Of a stretch of 64,000 nt of DNA, positions 23,285 through 34,700 are shown in pieces; position 1 is the first letter of the stretch, and each line of letters starts with the position of its first letter. A program made the translations under genes and the position numbers. This stretch comes from Klebsormidium nitens (Eukaryota > Streptophyta > Klebsormidiophyceae > Klebsormidiales > Klebsormidiaceae). The stretch lies in contig DF237016.1 in the NCBI GenBank assembly GCA_000708835.1, positions 179,837 to 243,836 on the forward strand. The letters run 5' to 3'. The notes under the pieces were generated by a model. It did not search any database. It was not told the origin of the DNA and saw only the letters and a list, made by a program, of their open reading frames with translations.

Positions 23285-23970
23285 CTTTGAAGATCCGGCT
23301 TTCCGCGTACGTGATATGCAGCGTGCGGCGATGTCGCCACGCGGCCGGCCCACCGTACCTGAATTAATTCAGGATTGCGAACCCGAAAGCTACGTAACAC
23401 CTAAACCGCGACGGCTTTATCAAGTTTACCGTCTGCTCTCAAACGTGGACACCCACTACCACCCACCCACTGGCAGCTGCTAGTCTCTCTTGAGCCAGCA
23501 ACTACCCTTGGTTAACAACTTCAGTTTGTTGTGACTGTAGTTGCTGATGCCGCGTCACTTGGCAATCATTGCCTGAACGAAGCAGCTTTTGCCACTGCAC
23601 AGCTGATTAATTTGGTGAGTAGGTTTCGCAGTGTGCGGCACTGCGCACCTGTGCTGGACACTTGACAACGTAAGCATCTCCGTCAGCAAACTTGTCAATG
23701 GCGTGTGCGAGACTGACTCCTATATTAGCGGCCGGTCACTGTCTGACAGACTTACAAGACGAGAACGGTCAGAAAGTACTGTCGAGCGGATCTTGCAGTA
23801 TCAGCTTTGGAATTTGGAACTAGATGCTGCTGGGATTAGCTGCTGGCAGCGTTCCATCTAGTAAAATTAATGTGCGATATTAAACAGTGAACTGGATCTC
23901 ACAGTCGAACCTTCGAACCACTCCGAGTCCTGGCCCTGTCCTGCTGTGACGTGGAAGATACTATTTGATA
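23285..23970. other. Intergenic region, no gene seen
   Basis: A frame of 76 codons at 23631-23861 has no domain. Nothing else is visible between the gap and the next mobile element. Confidence 0.35.
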
Positions 23971-24779
23971 GGGCCCGGAACATGGAATATTGGAATACGG
24001 AATACCGCTTTTTGGAAGCAAAAGAATCCGGAATACCCAAATTTGGCCCCCGGAATACTAGAATACAGAATACAGAGTTTTCCCGAGCATACTACACAAG
24101 ATGTTGCAAATAATGGCAATCTACTCGGTCTCGAAGTAGAAAGACCTTCAAAAGCATACAATGAACAAGAAAAAGCCCTACATGGATATACAATTCCCGC
24201 GCGACTCTTACGTACTCAAAAAAAAGTCATAATGGACATTTCAAAAAAGGAATACAGAATACTCGAGCACCTTGGAATACGGAATACCGCCTTTTAGAAA
24301 CCTTGGAATACAGAATACTGGGGTCCAAGCCCGGGTAGGCAACTCAAGTTTTAAACACAGGGGGTAAGTTTTAAAACATGGCCACTGGTTTTGTTTAAAA
24401 CTTCGAGAAAAAATTTAAAACCTGGTTAAACCTGTTTTAAACTGGTTTTAACGTGTTTAAAAAGTGTTTAAAACATGTTTATGTTTTATTTTATTTATTT
24501 AATCTTAAAAAGAGAAGGCCGCTAGTACTTACCCCCGTGTATTAAAAAGATCTGGTTTTAAACATGTTTAGACGTGTTTAAAACATACCCCCCGGGGTCG
24601 TTTTAAACATGGGGTAGGTCAAATTGACTTTTTTCGAGGTGAGGAATTCGATGGTTTTGGAATAAACAGGGAATTTCAACCGTTTCAACGAACTAAAAGA
24701 TGTTTCATGAAATAAAACATGGACTTTTCCTGCCCCGAGTTGCCGCCCCGGGGGTCCAAGTATTCCATGTTCCGGGGCC
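23971..24779. mobile_element. Non-autonomous element with GGNCCCGGAACATGGAATA ends
   Basis: The left end (23971-23989) and the reverse complement of the right end share the 16-base run CCCGGAACATGGAATA, preceded on both sides by GG plus one variable base and followed by TTGG after a one-base difference. GATA abuts both outer ends and may be a 4-bp target duplication. The left 340 bases contain about a dozen copies of GGAATAC or TGGAATAC. The element is about 809 bp and codes for nothing. Superfamily not assigned. Confidence 0.65.
24354..24540. mobile_element. Possible nested mini-element with GTTTAAAAC repeats
   Basis: ACACAGGGGGTAAGT at the left is mirrored by ACTTACCCCCGTGT at the right, and the inside is filled with GTTTAAAAC and its variants. 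The GTTTTAAACATG motif continues to about 24620, so the boundaries are uncertain. It sits inside the 809-bp element and would be a later insertion. Confidence 0.45.
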
Positions 24780-26620
24780 GATATTTGAAAGCCAACATTT
24801 CTATTAACAGGAGCTACGGTCTTCGGAATGTTCGGAAAAGAAGAAAAAACGAGCTCGTGGAAGAAGCTACGGTACTCAAAGATGGGGTTCTGGGTACTCC
24901 TAAGATCCTAACTGACTGCATGATTACTTAAATTCGTCCGAGGGTTGTTGAGCGCGCAGGCTACTACTCTTGCTATTCCTCTGCTTTTCTTTAGAGGAGA
25001 TGTGGCAAGATCGGTGGCATCTTTTGTCGCATCAGGTGCACCTTACAATGAACCCTTGGATTTCAGCTGATAGTGACCGGAAACTGGCGTGTTCCTGATT
25101 GACTATAGCTCGCTCTGCACCAAGACCTTGGTTCATGGTGCCTCTGGACAGGTTCTGAGAGGAAGGAGGAGTGACAAGCTGCATTTTGAGCAACCCTGCC
25201 GCAACTGCGGCTTCAAGCGAATAAGGCGGGAAGCCTTGAGGTTCGTCAAAATCGAAAAGTTGATAGACATCATTGGGACCGGAAGGGGCAGTGGATTGGT
25301 GATTAAGGTGAGAAGCGTGCTTTCAACTCACCGATAGTAGTCCTTCGAAAGTCAGGTCATAATGCGCACTGCTAAAGGATTCTGACGATTGACCAGACTG
25401 TGATTCTTGGGCTGAAAAGAAATATTTTGAGGAGGTTCATTTTTCGGAAGCTTGTTGACCTATGGGTTGCAATGAGCCTGACAAAAACCAGGAAACCTTG
25501 CTGATTTGGTTGGTTGCAAGAGGTAGGCCTTTGACTTTGGGAGCGTTGGTTCGTAGGATTTTGAGAGTAGATTTAGTGTCAGAAATCTGGAGGTTGAGGG
25601 TAGTGCGCTGAAAGATGGACCCTTTCCAGCCTTCGTACCCTACTTCAGATTCTATAAGGGTTCAAAAAGTACAACTAAGACCAGAATTTTGTAGCGCAAT
25701 GGACCCACTTGCGTGTTCCAGCCCATCATGGAAAACGTGGGCGAATTTGCCCTGAACCTCCTCTTCTACCAAAGTCGACAGATTTGTGTTCTGAAAAGAT
25801 CAGGATGAATGGCTTTAGAGCATAAGATACTTGACCCTTTCTTAACACATGAGCGTCCGAAGGACAGACACATGCTTTCAAGAGATGGAGTAAGAAGTGG
25901 GTATAAGCAGATTGCGCTATGCATTTTGCAATGATTGTTTGTTTATTGTTGTCAGTGTTGTTGTTGTTGTTGTTGTTGTTTGTTATTTGTTGTTTGGCCA
26001 ACAACAAACAACGTTGTTTGTAGGCCATGCTATTTGGCCTACAAATAGCAACGTTGTTTGTAGGCATGTTTGTTTAAAAGAATGGCATCAGGGCTTTGTA
26101 GGCCATGCTGTTTGGGTGAAGGTTACATCCGAGTGTTTGCAATAGCAAATCCTTTCACATGTTAATTCGGGCTGCCACGGCCCGGGTCAGTTCAGCTGCC
26201 TAGGATCTTCAATGAGCCCAGCTTCATTCTGCACACAATGTTGGAATGCTGTTGTAAAGAACATCGTACCATGCACTATATTGGTTTTAGAACACTGGTC
26301 AGAATCTCCAAAGAAGGCAGATAGGTGCGCTCCAAGACTTGATTTGTGGTTTCTTGTAATGTCAGGTGCAGCATTCAAGCCTTACATTGAGCTACTTAAT
26401 ATCCTAGACTGAGACTGCTTTCTATCTTCCATCCTTCTGTCCCATTACCTCCACCCTGTTGAGTCCTCACCGGTATCTTGTCTGCATATTTTAGTCCTTG
26501 AAAAAGACCTTCGATCACCCTATCAATCCTTCTTTCATATACCACATGTCACCAGCATGTTTCATTTGTGTTTAGGACTTGCAGAGTTGATTCCACGAAT
26601 GCGTATCTCAATCTGCAGAG
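24780..26620. other. Gene-poor region with a (GTT)n tract and inverted repeats
   Basis: No supported gene. At 25948-25980 there is a GTT microsatellite. It runs into an inverted-repeat cluster (about 25982-26070) built from AACAACGTTGTTTGTAGGC and TTTGGCCTACAAATAGC, which looks like the end of a fold-back repeat. Short frames in both strands show no domain. Confidence 0.5.
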
Positions 26621-26640
26621 CTAATGCAGTTCAGAGCGCC

Positions 26641-26912
26641 AACAAACACACCTCCCCGCCACAGCAAAACATCCTTTCTTCCTTGAACCCGCTCATACAT
26701 GTATCACTTGTCAAAGCCCTCGGAAATTGTCTAGATTCTAGTTTGATCAACCTCGCTTTACTTTCAAGTTCAGTAAAGTGTCAGCAAACACACCTCCCTG
26801 CCATCGTCAAAGATGTTTTTAATCTTGAACCCGTTCCATTCCCTTGTCAAGCTCTTAGAAATTTGTCTGAATCTTAATCTGATCGACCTGCTTTACTTTC
26901 AGGTTCAGTGGA
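26641..26912 (+). repeat. Two diverged tandem copies, period about 142 bases
   Basis: The copies start at about 26641 and 26783 with AACAAACACACCTCC and AGCAAACACACCTCC. They continue through matching segments (CTTGAACCCG, GTCAAGCTC/GTCAAAGCCC, CTTTACTTTCA) in the same order. Identity is moderate, so the duplication is old. Confidence 0.7.
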
Positions 26913-27527
26913 AGCAGAACCGCCGCACGCAAGACTGAGCGTGACGGGATCACTGAGGTGCGCGCACAGCCAAGTTGCACGGACCACCAAGGGGAATGAG
27001 AAGCGCGCAGTCATCAACTTCCAGCGCCGCAGAACCCTAGCCCGATCAAAAGTCCCTGCTTTGAGACTTATCGTTTGAGGTGCCCCCGAAAATAGCCCCT
27101 CATTTGGTCAGTTGGTGGGCGAGTGTACTGGTATTTCTATGCGGACGTGACCCCAAATCCTAGCGGTTAACCCAACTTGTAACCGGACCCCAAACCCGGT
27201 CAATCGACGCCAAACCCGAACTTGATAGGAACAGCTCAAGGCGCCTTTCAAGAGGGGTGCAATCTAGAGGTCAGCCTTGGACATTCCAAGTGAAACGCTC
27301 AATTGAAAACCCTGCCTATAACCTTTTGCAAACCGCCGCCGCGGAGCGGAGGCAGCCGGCCTTTTCTACCCTGAGGCCCACCCGATTGTGAGACGCTTCT
27401 CGACGTCACAACGTCACGGAGGAAAGCGAGCCCCGAAAAGGGGTTCTTAACGGACTTAGAGCGCTCAGTTGCGAAAGCCTTTTCGGAACCCCCGAGGAAT
27501 TCGCTGTCGAACTTTGACTACAGATTG

Positions 27528-28574
27528 ATGGACACTTGGTTGGGCGCACTCCGTTCGAGTGGGATTCCTGCCGACGGGAGCTCACTCGGTGAACTGGGAA
27601 GCTCGTTTGGGTTGGAAAGCGCGACGGTGCGCGTGCCTGGCCTGGCAATCCCCGCAGCAACGGACAGATTTTATACGGAGTTGTGGGCGGACCGGAACGA
27701 GCGGAAGCGGAAAAGAGGCTCGTGGGCAAGATGCTGGCCATGTGCGCGCGCGAAACGCGAGCAGCTTGGGTTCGGGAGCGGGCAAAGGCGCTACGACGGC
27801 GCCCCGCTTCAGGGGGGAGCATCAGCCAGGGTTTCTACCCCCCCTTCCATTCCTGAACCTCAAGTAAGCAGGGTGAAGTCGGACCCCGCTAATCTGGCTC
27901 TAGCGGGGCTGGTGGTTGACCGGATTCAGGGGCTATTCGAGGCGCAGCAGTTGGAGTTCGAGCAGGGGGACGACCTGTCCCTGGAACTGACCCCCCCTCA
28001 GCTGGCCCGCTTGCAGCAGCAACACAGCCTGATGCGGTCCGCTCTGACGTTTCTGCAATCCCTTGACGGAGGAGGAGGGGCAGAAACACGTGATGGTGTC
28101 CGAGGGGGAAACGGAGTGGAGGGCTTTCCGCCGCTGTTAGTCGAGGCGACGAGTCACCCCGATCGAGCCACGAACATGACCGGCGGGCCGTCCGCGGGCG
28201 AATATGAGATCACGTCGATATTGGCCAATAACCATCGGAGAAAGACGGCTGAGCGGAAATCGTTGGGGGCGGAATCAAGGGCGGAACCGCACGAGAACCT
28301 GAGCGCTTCGCCAGAGCAAGACTGGGGAGAGTCCCAGGGGACGGTCGCCGGGAACGCGCCACGCTTTAGTGACTCGAGCAAAGTGCCCGGGGCAGACCCC
28401 CGGGGCAATGTCGCCCCATCAGCCCAGTCATTCGAAACGGGTGCTTCCATCGAGAGTCACCGATGGTGCGGTTCTGACTCGTCTTTAGAAACGGTACAGA
28501 AAGAGGGGGACTGGAGTGTGTTTCCTTTGGAGTTGCCTCGTGACGAGTTGTGGGACATGCTCGCGGATGATTGA
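27528..28574 (+). CDS. Hypothetical protein with acidic C-terminus
   Basis: An open frame of 348 residues starts at ATG 27528. I do not recognise it. Visible parts are a basic stretch (RNERKRKRGSWARCWPCARA, about residues 63-82), a hydrophobic/glutamine-rich helix (LSLELTPPQLARLQQQHSLM, about 151-170), a long disordered Ser/Gly/Glu-rich region and a C-terminal acidic-hydrophobic motif (PRDELWDMLADD) like the activation motifs of some plant transcription factors. A GTAAGC donor motif inside (near 27864) means the frame might be spliced. The composition suggests a nuclear regulator, but there is no DNA-binding domain I can name. The start could be downstream of an unseen exon. Confidence 0.5.
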   Translation: MDTWLGALRSSGIPADGSSLGELGSSFGLESATVRVPGLAIPAATDRFYTELWADRNERKRKRGSWARCWPCARAKREQLGFGSGQRRYDGAPLQGGASARVSTPPSIPEPQVSRVKSDPANLALAGLVVDRIQGLFEAQQLEFEQGDDLSLELTPPQLARLQQQHSLMRSALTFLQSLDGGGGAETRDGVRGGNGVEGFPPLLVEATSHPDRATNMTGGPSAGEYEITSILANNHRRKTAERKSLGAESRAEPHENLSASPEQDWGESQGTVAGNAPRFSDSSKVPGADPRGNVAPSAQSFETGASIESHRWCGSDSSLETVQKEGDWSVFPLELPRDELWDMLADD

Positions 28575-30281
28575 GGGAAGCGCAGAAAGATCTGCTTCGC
28601 GGATTCGTTGAGTGGGCTTGAGTTGAGTTACCGGGTTAGATTATTGGTTAACTGATGATGTACAAGGGTAATCTTTGAACAGTCATTTATAATATCTACT
28701 TTGAAAGAGCGTACGGTTGGACTACCGTTCTGAAACGTTTCGTACATGTACATCGTACACGTACATCGTACACGTTTCGTACACGTACATGTACATCTCG
28801 GTAAAGAGAGCTTCCTCTTGTTTATGTAACTTCGGCGGAGACTGGCAAAATATCCTCTGAGCAAATTATTGCACGTACAGTGAAGCTGTCCGGCCGCGCT
28901 CCCATGTATACTAATCTCGCCCGGGCATGCACAGTTTCTGGCACATAAGCACGTATCGTATACGCCAGCATAAGTCATCGCGACACGACCAACTGATCGC
29001 GGATGGAAGTGCCATCGAAGCCGTTGTTGGACCAAAGCGGCCATGCACGATCTCACAGCTATTCGCCGCTGGACTTTTCATAACGTCGATCATCGTTTAT
29101 GTGTAACATCTTAACTTGGGTCGCGATTGGACCGTCTCATTATGCATGAAGCACGCCGGGGGTAGAGTTTACTCCAACTGTAGCTTTTATTGCATGCATG
29201 GGTTTCTTCGAGGACTTCGGAAGCAACTTCGATGGTGAGCGTTGCGCAAAACGCCCCGGGCGGCCGTTCGCACAGTTAATGGCATTCGCGGCGGTGCCGA
29301 TTTGGAAAACACACAATATGCGGCACCCCTTGAATGAAACTTCATTGCTTCATAAAGTCAACGATCCGCATGCACGACTGAACCAGCTTCGCACGCTGGC
29401 GTCAACCAGACTCGCAGGTTGCCGCCGCTGCAGGCCAGGGGCATTTCCCTTTTGCAGTGTGCTGCGGATAACAATTGACGAACACTGTGCCAGCTCCGTT
29501 TACATCCTGCGGACTTGACGCAGGACCCCTTGACAAGCTAGTAGCAGCACGCCAGAGGGGTCGATAGTTCTCAATGATGGTCGGAGGCGCAAAGAGGTGG
29601 AGGCAGCAAGTGCGGCGGAAGGGTGACAGTCAGAGGGACCGCCGTTTCCCCTCCTCCATCAAGAGAGGGCACTCCTGCTCTGTATTGTGCCCAAGCGACG
29701 GTGTAAGGAGGATCGAACTACAAGGGACGGCAGGTGTCAGCGCACTTTTACAACGCTTTTCCAAATGCATTGAGCTTACGTGCTTACCAAAGTTGAGGCT
29801 TCGCGCATCCCTTTTGTAAGCCTGAAAGAACTGTTCTTGTTATTGAGCTCCGAGTCGAAGATGCAAGACTGAGATCGCTGCGCTTTTGTCTTTCGTACGC
29901 AAATCTCAGGCACGACAGGCGAAATGGCTCTCTTATACGGACGTTTCATATCCAGAAATGCCACTTTCTGTGCACCATTCTGGCTTTTATTTGTTTTCCA
30001 CTGATCATTCTTCTCTGATTTGGGCCCAGCTTTTTTCAACCTTCTTTGCATTGTGTGCTATTGTAACCTGTATTCTGTTTGAAAGTTTTTGATAAATTCA
30101 ATCTCAATTCCGACCAGGCGGCACACAAAAGCGTACCTCTGAGCAGGATTCAGAGTCCTTTCAAGTCACCAACAAAAGCATCCCCCGCGCTCTGCAAAAC
30201 TGCGTCGCAGATGGCTTCCTCATCGAGCAGCCCGTGGTGCACGGGTGCAAGATGCGGTGTGAAAGGGCGCCAGGCAATCTC
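28575..30281. other. Intergenic region with short tandem repeat
   Basis: At 28740-28797 there are about four alternations of TACATCGTACACG and CGTACATG, a short degenerate tandem repeat. Frames at 29198-29518 and 29574-29819 have no domain or splice support. I see no gene. Confidence 0.45.
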
Positions 30282-30584
30282 CTAGGCTGCTTCTTGCTGA
30301 ATGCGCGACAGGAGAAGGCGACCCAGGGTGAGCATGCGAGAGGAACTGGTCCAGAAGTGGACGACGCTGGCAGTCCCATCTTTGTCGACCTGAGCGCCCA
30401 TGCCCATGCCCTCCGAACGGAACTCAGGAAAGTGGAGATGGTCGTCCTGGACGATTGCAAAAGTAGCGGCCTGCGGGAGGTCAAGTTGATAAAGGATGCC
30501 CTCTGCACTGCTAGGAAAGATTGAAAGGGCGATGGAACAGGATTCGTAATAAAGATTCAGATCCGTCGGAAAGGTCGTGTACAT
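30282..30584 (-). CDS. Hypothetical 100-residue open frame
   Basis: It starts at a true ATG (30582-30584) and ends at TAG. The sequence contains ILYQLDLPQAATFAIVQDDH and GAQVDKDGTASVVHFWTS, which has the composition of a folded alpha/beta protein rather than random translation. A CCTAGCAG acceptor-like site near residue 25 suggests the real gene could be spliced and the ATG incidental. No family is recognised. It is either a small gene or the remnant of a larger one. Confidence 0.3.
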   Translation of the reverse strand: MYTTFPTDLNLYYESCSIALSIFPSSAEGILYQLDLPQAATFAIVQDDHLHFPEFRSEGMGMGAQVDKDGTASVVHFWTSSSRMLTLGRLLLSRIQQEAA

Positions 30585-30861
30585 AGTCAGGGGCTGAAAG
30601 CGATATTGGCACCAGCAAGGACGACTCTAATAGTCCTCGAATGTTCCAGAAATTCAGCAGGCTGTTGGAGATCAGATCATTAAAAAGTGCGATCCACGAA
30701 GAGATATTACAGCATTATATTGCTAGCACAATCTGTCCACTGCTTGGTCTTCCAAGCATTCTCCACAAGCTTTTCTACAGCCTGAGAAACATATCAATTT
30801 TAAGCCTTCGATCATGGCCTGTATAGGGTCAGGCATGTCAAGACGAAATAGCAACTGGTTC

Positions 30862-31215
30862 TCAACCTGTCTTGTTAACTGACATGGTCACTAAAAGTTC
30901 TATGAACTCTCGTTACCTAGAACAGTACGTAAAGTTGTACGACTCTATTATGAGTACATCTTCATCGGTTTCTCAATACAAGGAATCTGAGCTGTCATGA
31001 ATTGCTCCCTGCCTTCGACCCGCCTTCGACCACTTTTGAGGTTTTCAACCTGTCTTGTCAACTGAAATGGTCACCAAAAGGTCTATATCATGAACACTCT
31101 TTACCTGGAACAAGTACGTAGAGTTATACGACTCTATCATGAGTACACATCGGTTTCTCAAAACGAGGAATCTGAGCTGTCATGAATTTCCTTCTGCCTT
31201 TGACTACTTAAAGTG
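30862..31215 (+). repeat. Two tandem copies, period about 183 bases
   Basis: Copies start at about 30862 and 31045 with TCAACCTGTCTTGT. They match through ACTCTCGTTACCT/ACTCTTTACCT, GAGTACA...TCGGTTTCTCAA and GAATCTGAGCTGTCATGAAT in the same order. Identity is roughly 85 % by eye. Non-coding. Confidence 0.8.
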
Positions 31216-31726
31216 CTTCGAACACCTTACTCATTTCGCAGTCATCGATGTACGTCCCGAACAACTGAACTGATTGGATCAAAGCATCTCGCCCGGGTCT
31301 GGTTGCACACTGGCTAACTTGATTAGAATACATGGGCCGGAACTTTGTCGTCATATATCGTTGTACTACAGCGTCCCTGTCGATCGGTCCCACGCATACC
31401 TCGAGCATAGTTCATAATAAGAAGTGTCGATCCATCTTATCCGTTCGGATCCGGCATCGGATCACAGGTATGAAACATTGAATGACGGACGCGTATACAG
31501 CAACTTGCGCGCAGCTATGCTGCGTGCGTCGGGATAGATACAGGGATATCGCCTCTGGCAAATGCTGCACGGCAAGCTGGAGAACGCCGTGACGTGGACA
31601 CGAGATCCAGAAATGGGCTCCAAATGATCAAGCACCGCGCGAGTGCACTGTGCATTCTGAAAGCAGAAAGAGCGGATCCACTCATTGCAAGACCGCCCAA
31701 ACGCACTAGCCTCCGCACAGGCACCG

Positions 31727-34700
31727 TTATCGCATGCTTTTAGACAGCTTTTGATGGGACGTCCTCTGCTTGTTCTCATCGAGCGCCGCATGACACAGTG
31801 GGCAGCTCTGCGTGGTGCCCAGCTCCGAAAGGATCATGAGGTGCTTGCATGTCCGACACTTGACTCTATCTTCCGATATGATGGACCGCCCGCTCGCGAC
31901 ACACACCGGGAAGGTCGCCTCGCAGCCTTCCGTCGGGCAGCGGCTCGACCAATCCTGCGAGAGCACGTGTCGCAAGGTCAGCTCAGGTAAATAATTGCTA
32001 GCAAATTGCGTAAGAACGTTGAGAAGCAACCTATGAATGTATCTGTTGATTGTAAGGGACTTGCCCTCGACTCTTAGCTGAAAAGCACTCCCTCGATCAC
32101 GCTTTGCATAACTTCCTAGTGAATTTCGACGGACGACTGAGCGTTAATCAGCCGAAAATGGACAAGCAGTCGGCCAAAGAGGAGGATTGAGAGCTTTGGG
32201 ACGAGGAACCTGCTACGTGCTGACACGATTGATCAGGCAAGACGAGGCCTCGTATTGTGAAAGCCTACTGACCCACCACTTGAGGCCCCAAGGATAGACA
32301 AAATCCACAGTTCTATGTTTCCTTGAACGCGGCTTCAGAATGCACAAGTTCAAGCAGATTATGCGCGCACCTGCACCGGCCCGCGGCAGAGCGGACAGGC
32401 CTGCGCCCTGCCCAAGGGATCCTCCGGCTCCCGGTCGGCGAAAATGTTCAAAGCCAAGTCGGCAAACGCTTCCTGTTTAGCAGCCGGGAGGTCGGGGTGT
32501 GACTCCAGGCGGATGAAGGCTTGTGAGCACTGCTGGTAGTGGCGGCTGTAGAAGGCGGTGAGGGCGACCAGGGACGCGACGTCGACGGAACTGAGGACGT
32601 CCTCGTAGTCGTGGAGGCGCAGCGCGGTCTTCATGGCCGCGTCCGCGTTGCCTGCGTGAGGGTCGAAGTCTGCTCGGAACCAGGCCTTACTGACTGAATT
32701 GACAGGAGATCAGTCAAGCTAACGAGACAGATACTGATGCGCCTCCTTCGCCGGGGGGAGAAACAAGTAGAACACGCTAGACAATGATTTTTGGCTGAGA
32801 TCTGTAGGAACTCTCGACTTTTGAGGAGAATAGTTTTATCTGTACTGCACTGTCAGCTTCTCGAAGACGTTTGCCCCATTCCTGCCGCCTCTTCGCCTTC
32901 AGCAGCTTCCCGCAAGGCTGAGCGCCATTTCTCCTCATGCCCCGACGCTTCGAGTAGGAAGCCACGAATAAGGTGCATATTGCTGCTCTGATTGCGACGC
33001 GCATGCATATGGGCAGCGCTCGATGGGCGCGCGCGCTCTCTTTGCTGCCGCCGCGCGTACCTGCGTAGAGCTGCCTGTGCGCGAGCAGCCAGAGGTGCCA
33101 GCCCTCGGCCCCGTGCCACGCGCCCGCGAGCGACCGGTCGAGCCCCGTGGCTTGGTCGTGCTGGATCAAACCTTCCAAGGTTGCGGCCGCTGCCGACTTG
33201 GTCGTTCCGGCGGAACCCTGCGGCAGGGGGGCCGGAATATTGACACGTTGAAACTCTGGATTTTACTGTTCCTGGCTTGCCGTGTTCCGTGGTGATTACT
33301 GCGGCATGGTGATTGATGTTGGGCTCGTCATTCACACAGCGAAAGTTCGTGATTTTGAGGCGGTGAAGTGAAGGAAGCCCATTAAGTTCATCGTTGCGGC
33401 GGTTTGCAAGCACGCGAAGCTTTCCCGTCGTTGCACCGTCGCTTGGTTTCAATCACGCGACACAGCGCTGCCCCGCAAAATGACTCAGTCTTTGCAGACA
33501 ATTGAAGGTTCCTTTACCTGCAGGCTCAGGGTCTTCTTCCGGAACTCTTCCGCCTCGAGAGCGGCCAGTATGTACAGTTTCTTAACCCTCTGCGGGCTTG
33601 CCTTGGCCGCGGCCGCGTCCCGCGTGAGTGCGCTCAGAAGGCGAGCCGCGTCTGAGTGGTGGTCCGCGCGGCGGTACAGCTCAATTGCCTGGAAACAAAC
33701 ATCGCGACTTGTCAGGACCATGGGCTTGCAGAAATGACAATCCAGGCTCCTCTTTGCAGAAATCATTTGGACTAGATTACAGTCAGAATCAGATGAGTGA
33801 AATTGCGTTCTCGTCGCAATTATGAACTCCGCAAATGGATGCCTTACTAAATCCAAGCGACTTGGGTCATAAGGCCAGAAAGCACATGCATTTCAACATC
33901 TTTTGGAAGGTCGAGAATCCTAGATCAGACCCTACATGGTAAGCGTCCGTCATGGCACTCACGTATACCATGTTACCAAAAACCGCGAGAAACCCACGTC
34001 ACCACAATTTTAGAAGACCCTGGGAAGTTGTTCATTCCGAAAACGCTTCACTGGACTTTTGACTCCTCAAGAAAGATTTTCTGCGGTCAAAACAAAAGAA
34101 CTCGACACGAGAGCCAGCAGTTCTGCGCCTTGCCTGCAGCTGCTTCCCTTTGTCCAGCAGGTGGTTGGCGTACTTGGCGAGCAGCGCCTCGATGTGGCCC
34201 GACCGCTGCTGCTCCGCCAGCCGCACAACGCGGTCCCACTGGTTCAGCACCACGCAGCACTCGATCGCAGCCTTCACGTCGCCCGCGCGCAAAAATGCCG
34301 TCGTCTGAGCAGGAAGAGAAACGGATTTCAATGCACAAAGGAGCGGTTTGGGATGATACTTCTGCGTCTCAAAGGAAGGAGAACGGAGAGGAGAGACTCT
34401 AGGAGGGGTTCTCGGTCCAGTGCAAGCCAATCAAGCGGTTATTGCCTACCTGCAAGAGGCCGTTGGAAACGATTTGAGGACTGATTGCACATACTTTCAG
34501 GAACGCGTTGGCGGCCTTATTCTTTCAATCAAAGCCTAAAACTCATCGCTAAATTACCGCCGTGCTTGTGGCCCATCGCCGACTTCGGCCCGCAATCAAT
34601 CGAGGCCGCCAAACCCCTGCCAACTCCCTGCCAAACCTCTGCTAAACCCCCGCCAAACCCCGGTGCTCACCGCGTGCTCGCAGATGCCGACGCTCGCGAA

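Noticed and set aside
22830-23400. Open frames crossing the 98-N gap
   Set aside because: They consist partly of undetermined residues and have no support.
32853-33452. 199-codon antisense-frame protein within IFT121
   Set aside because: It shares the strand with exon 17 of IFT121 but in another frame; the IFT121 frame matches the family and has correct splice sites.
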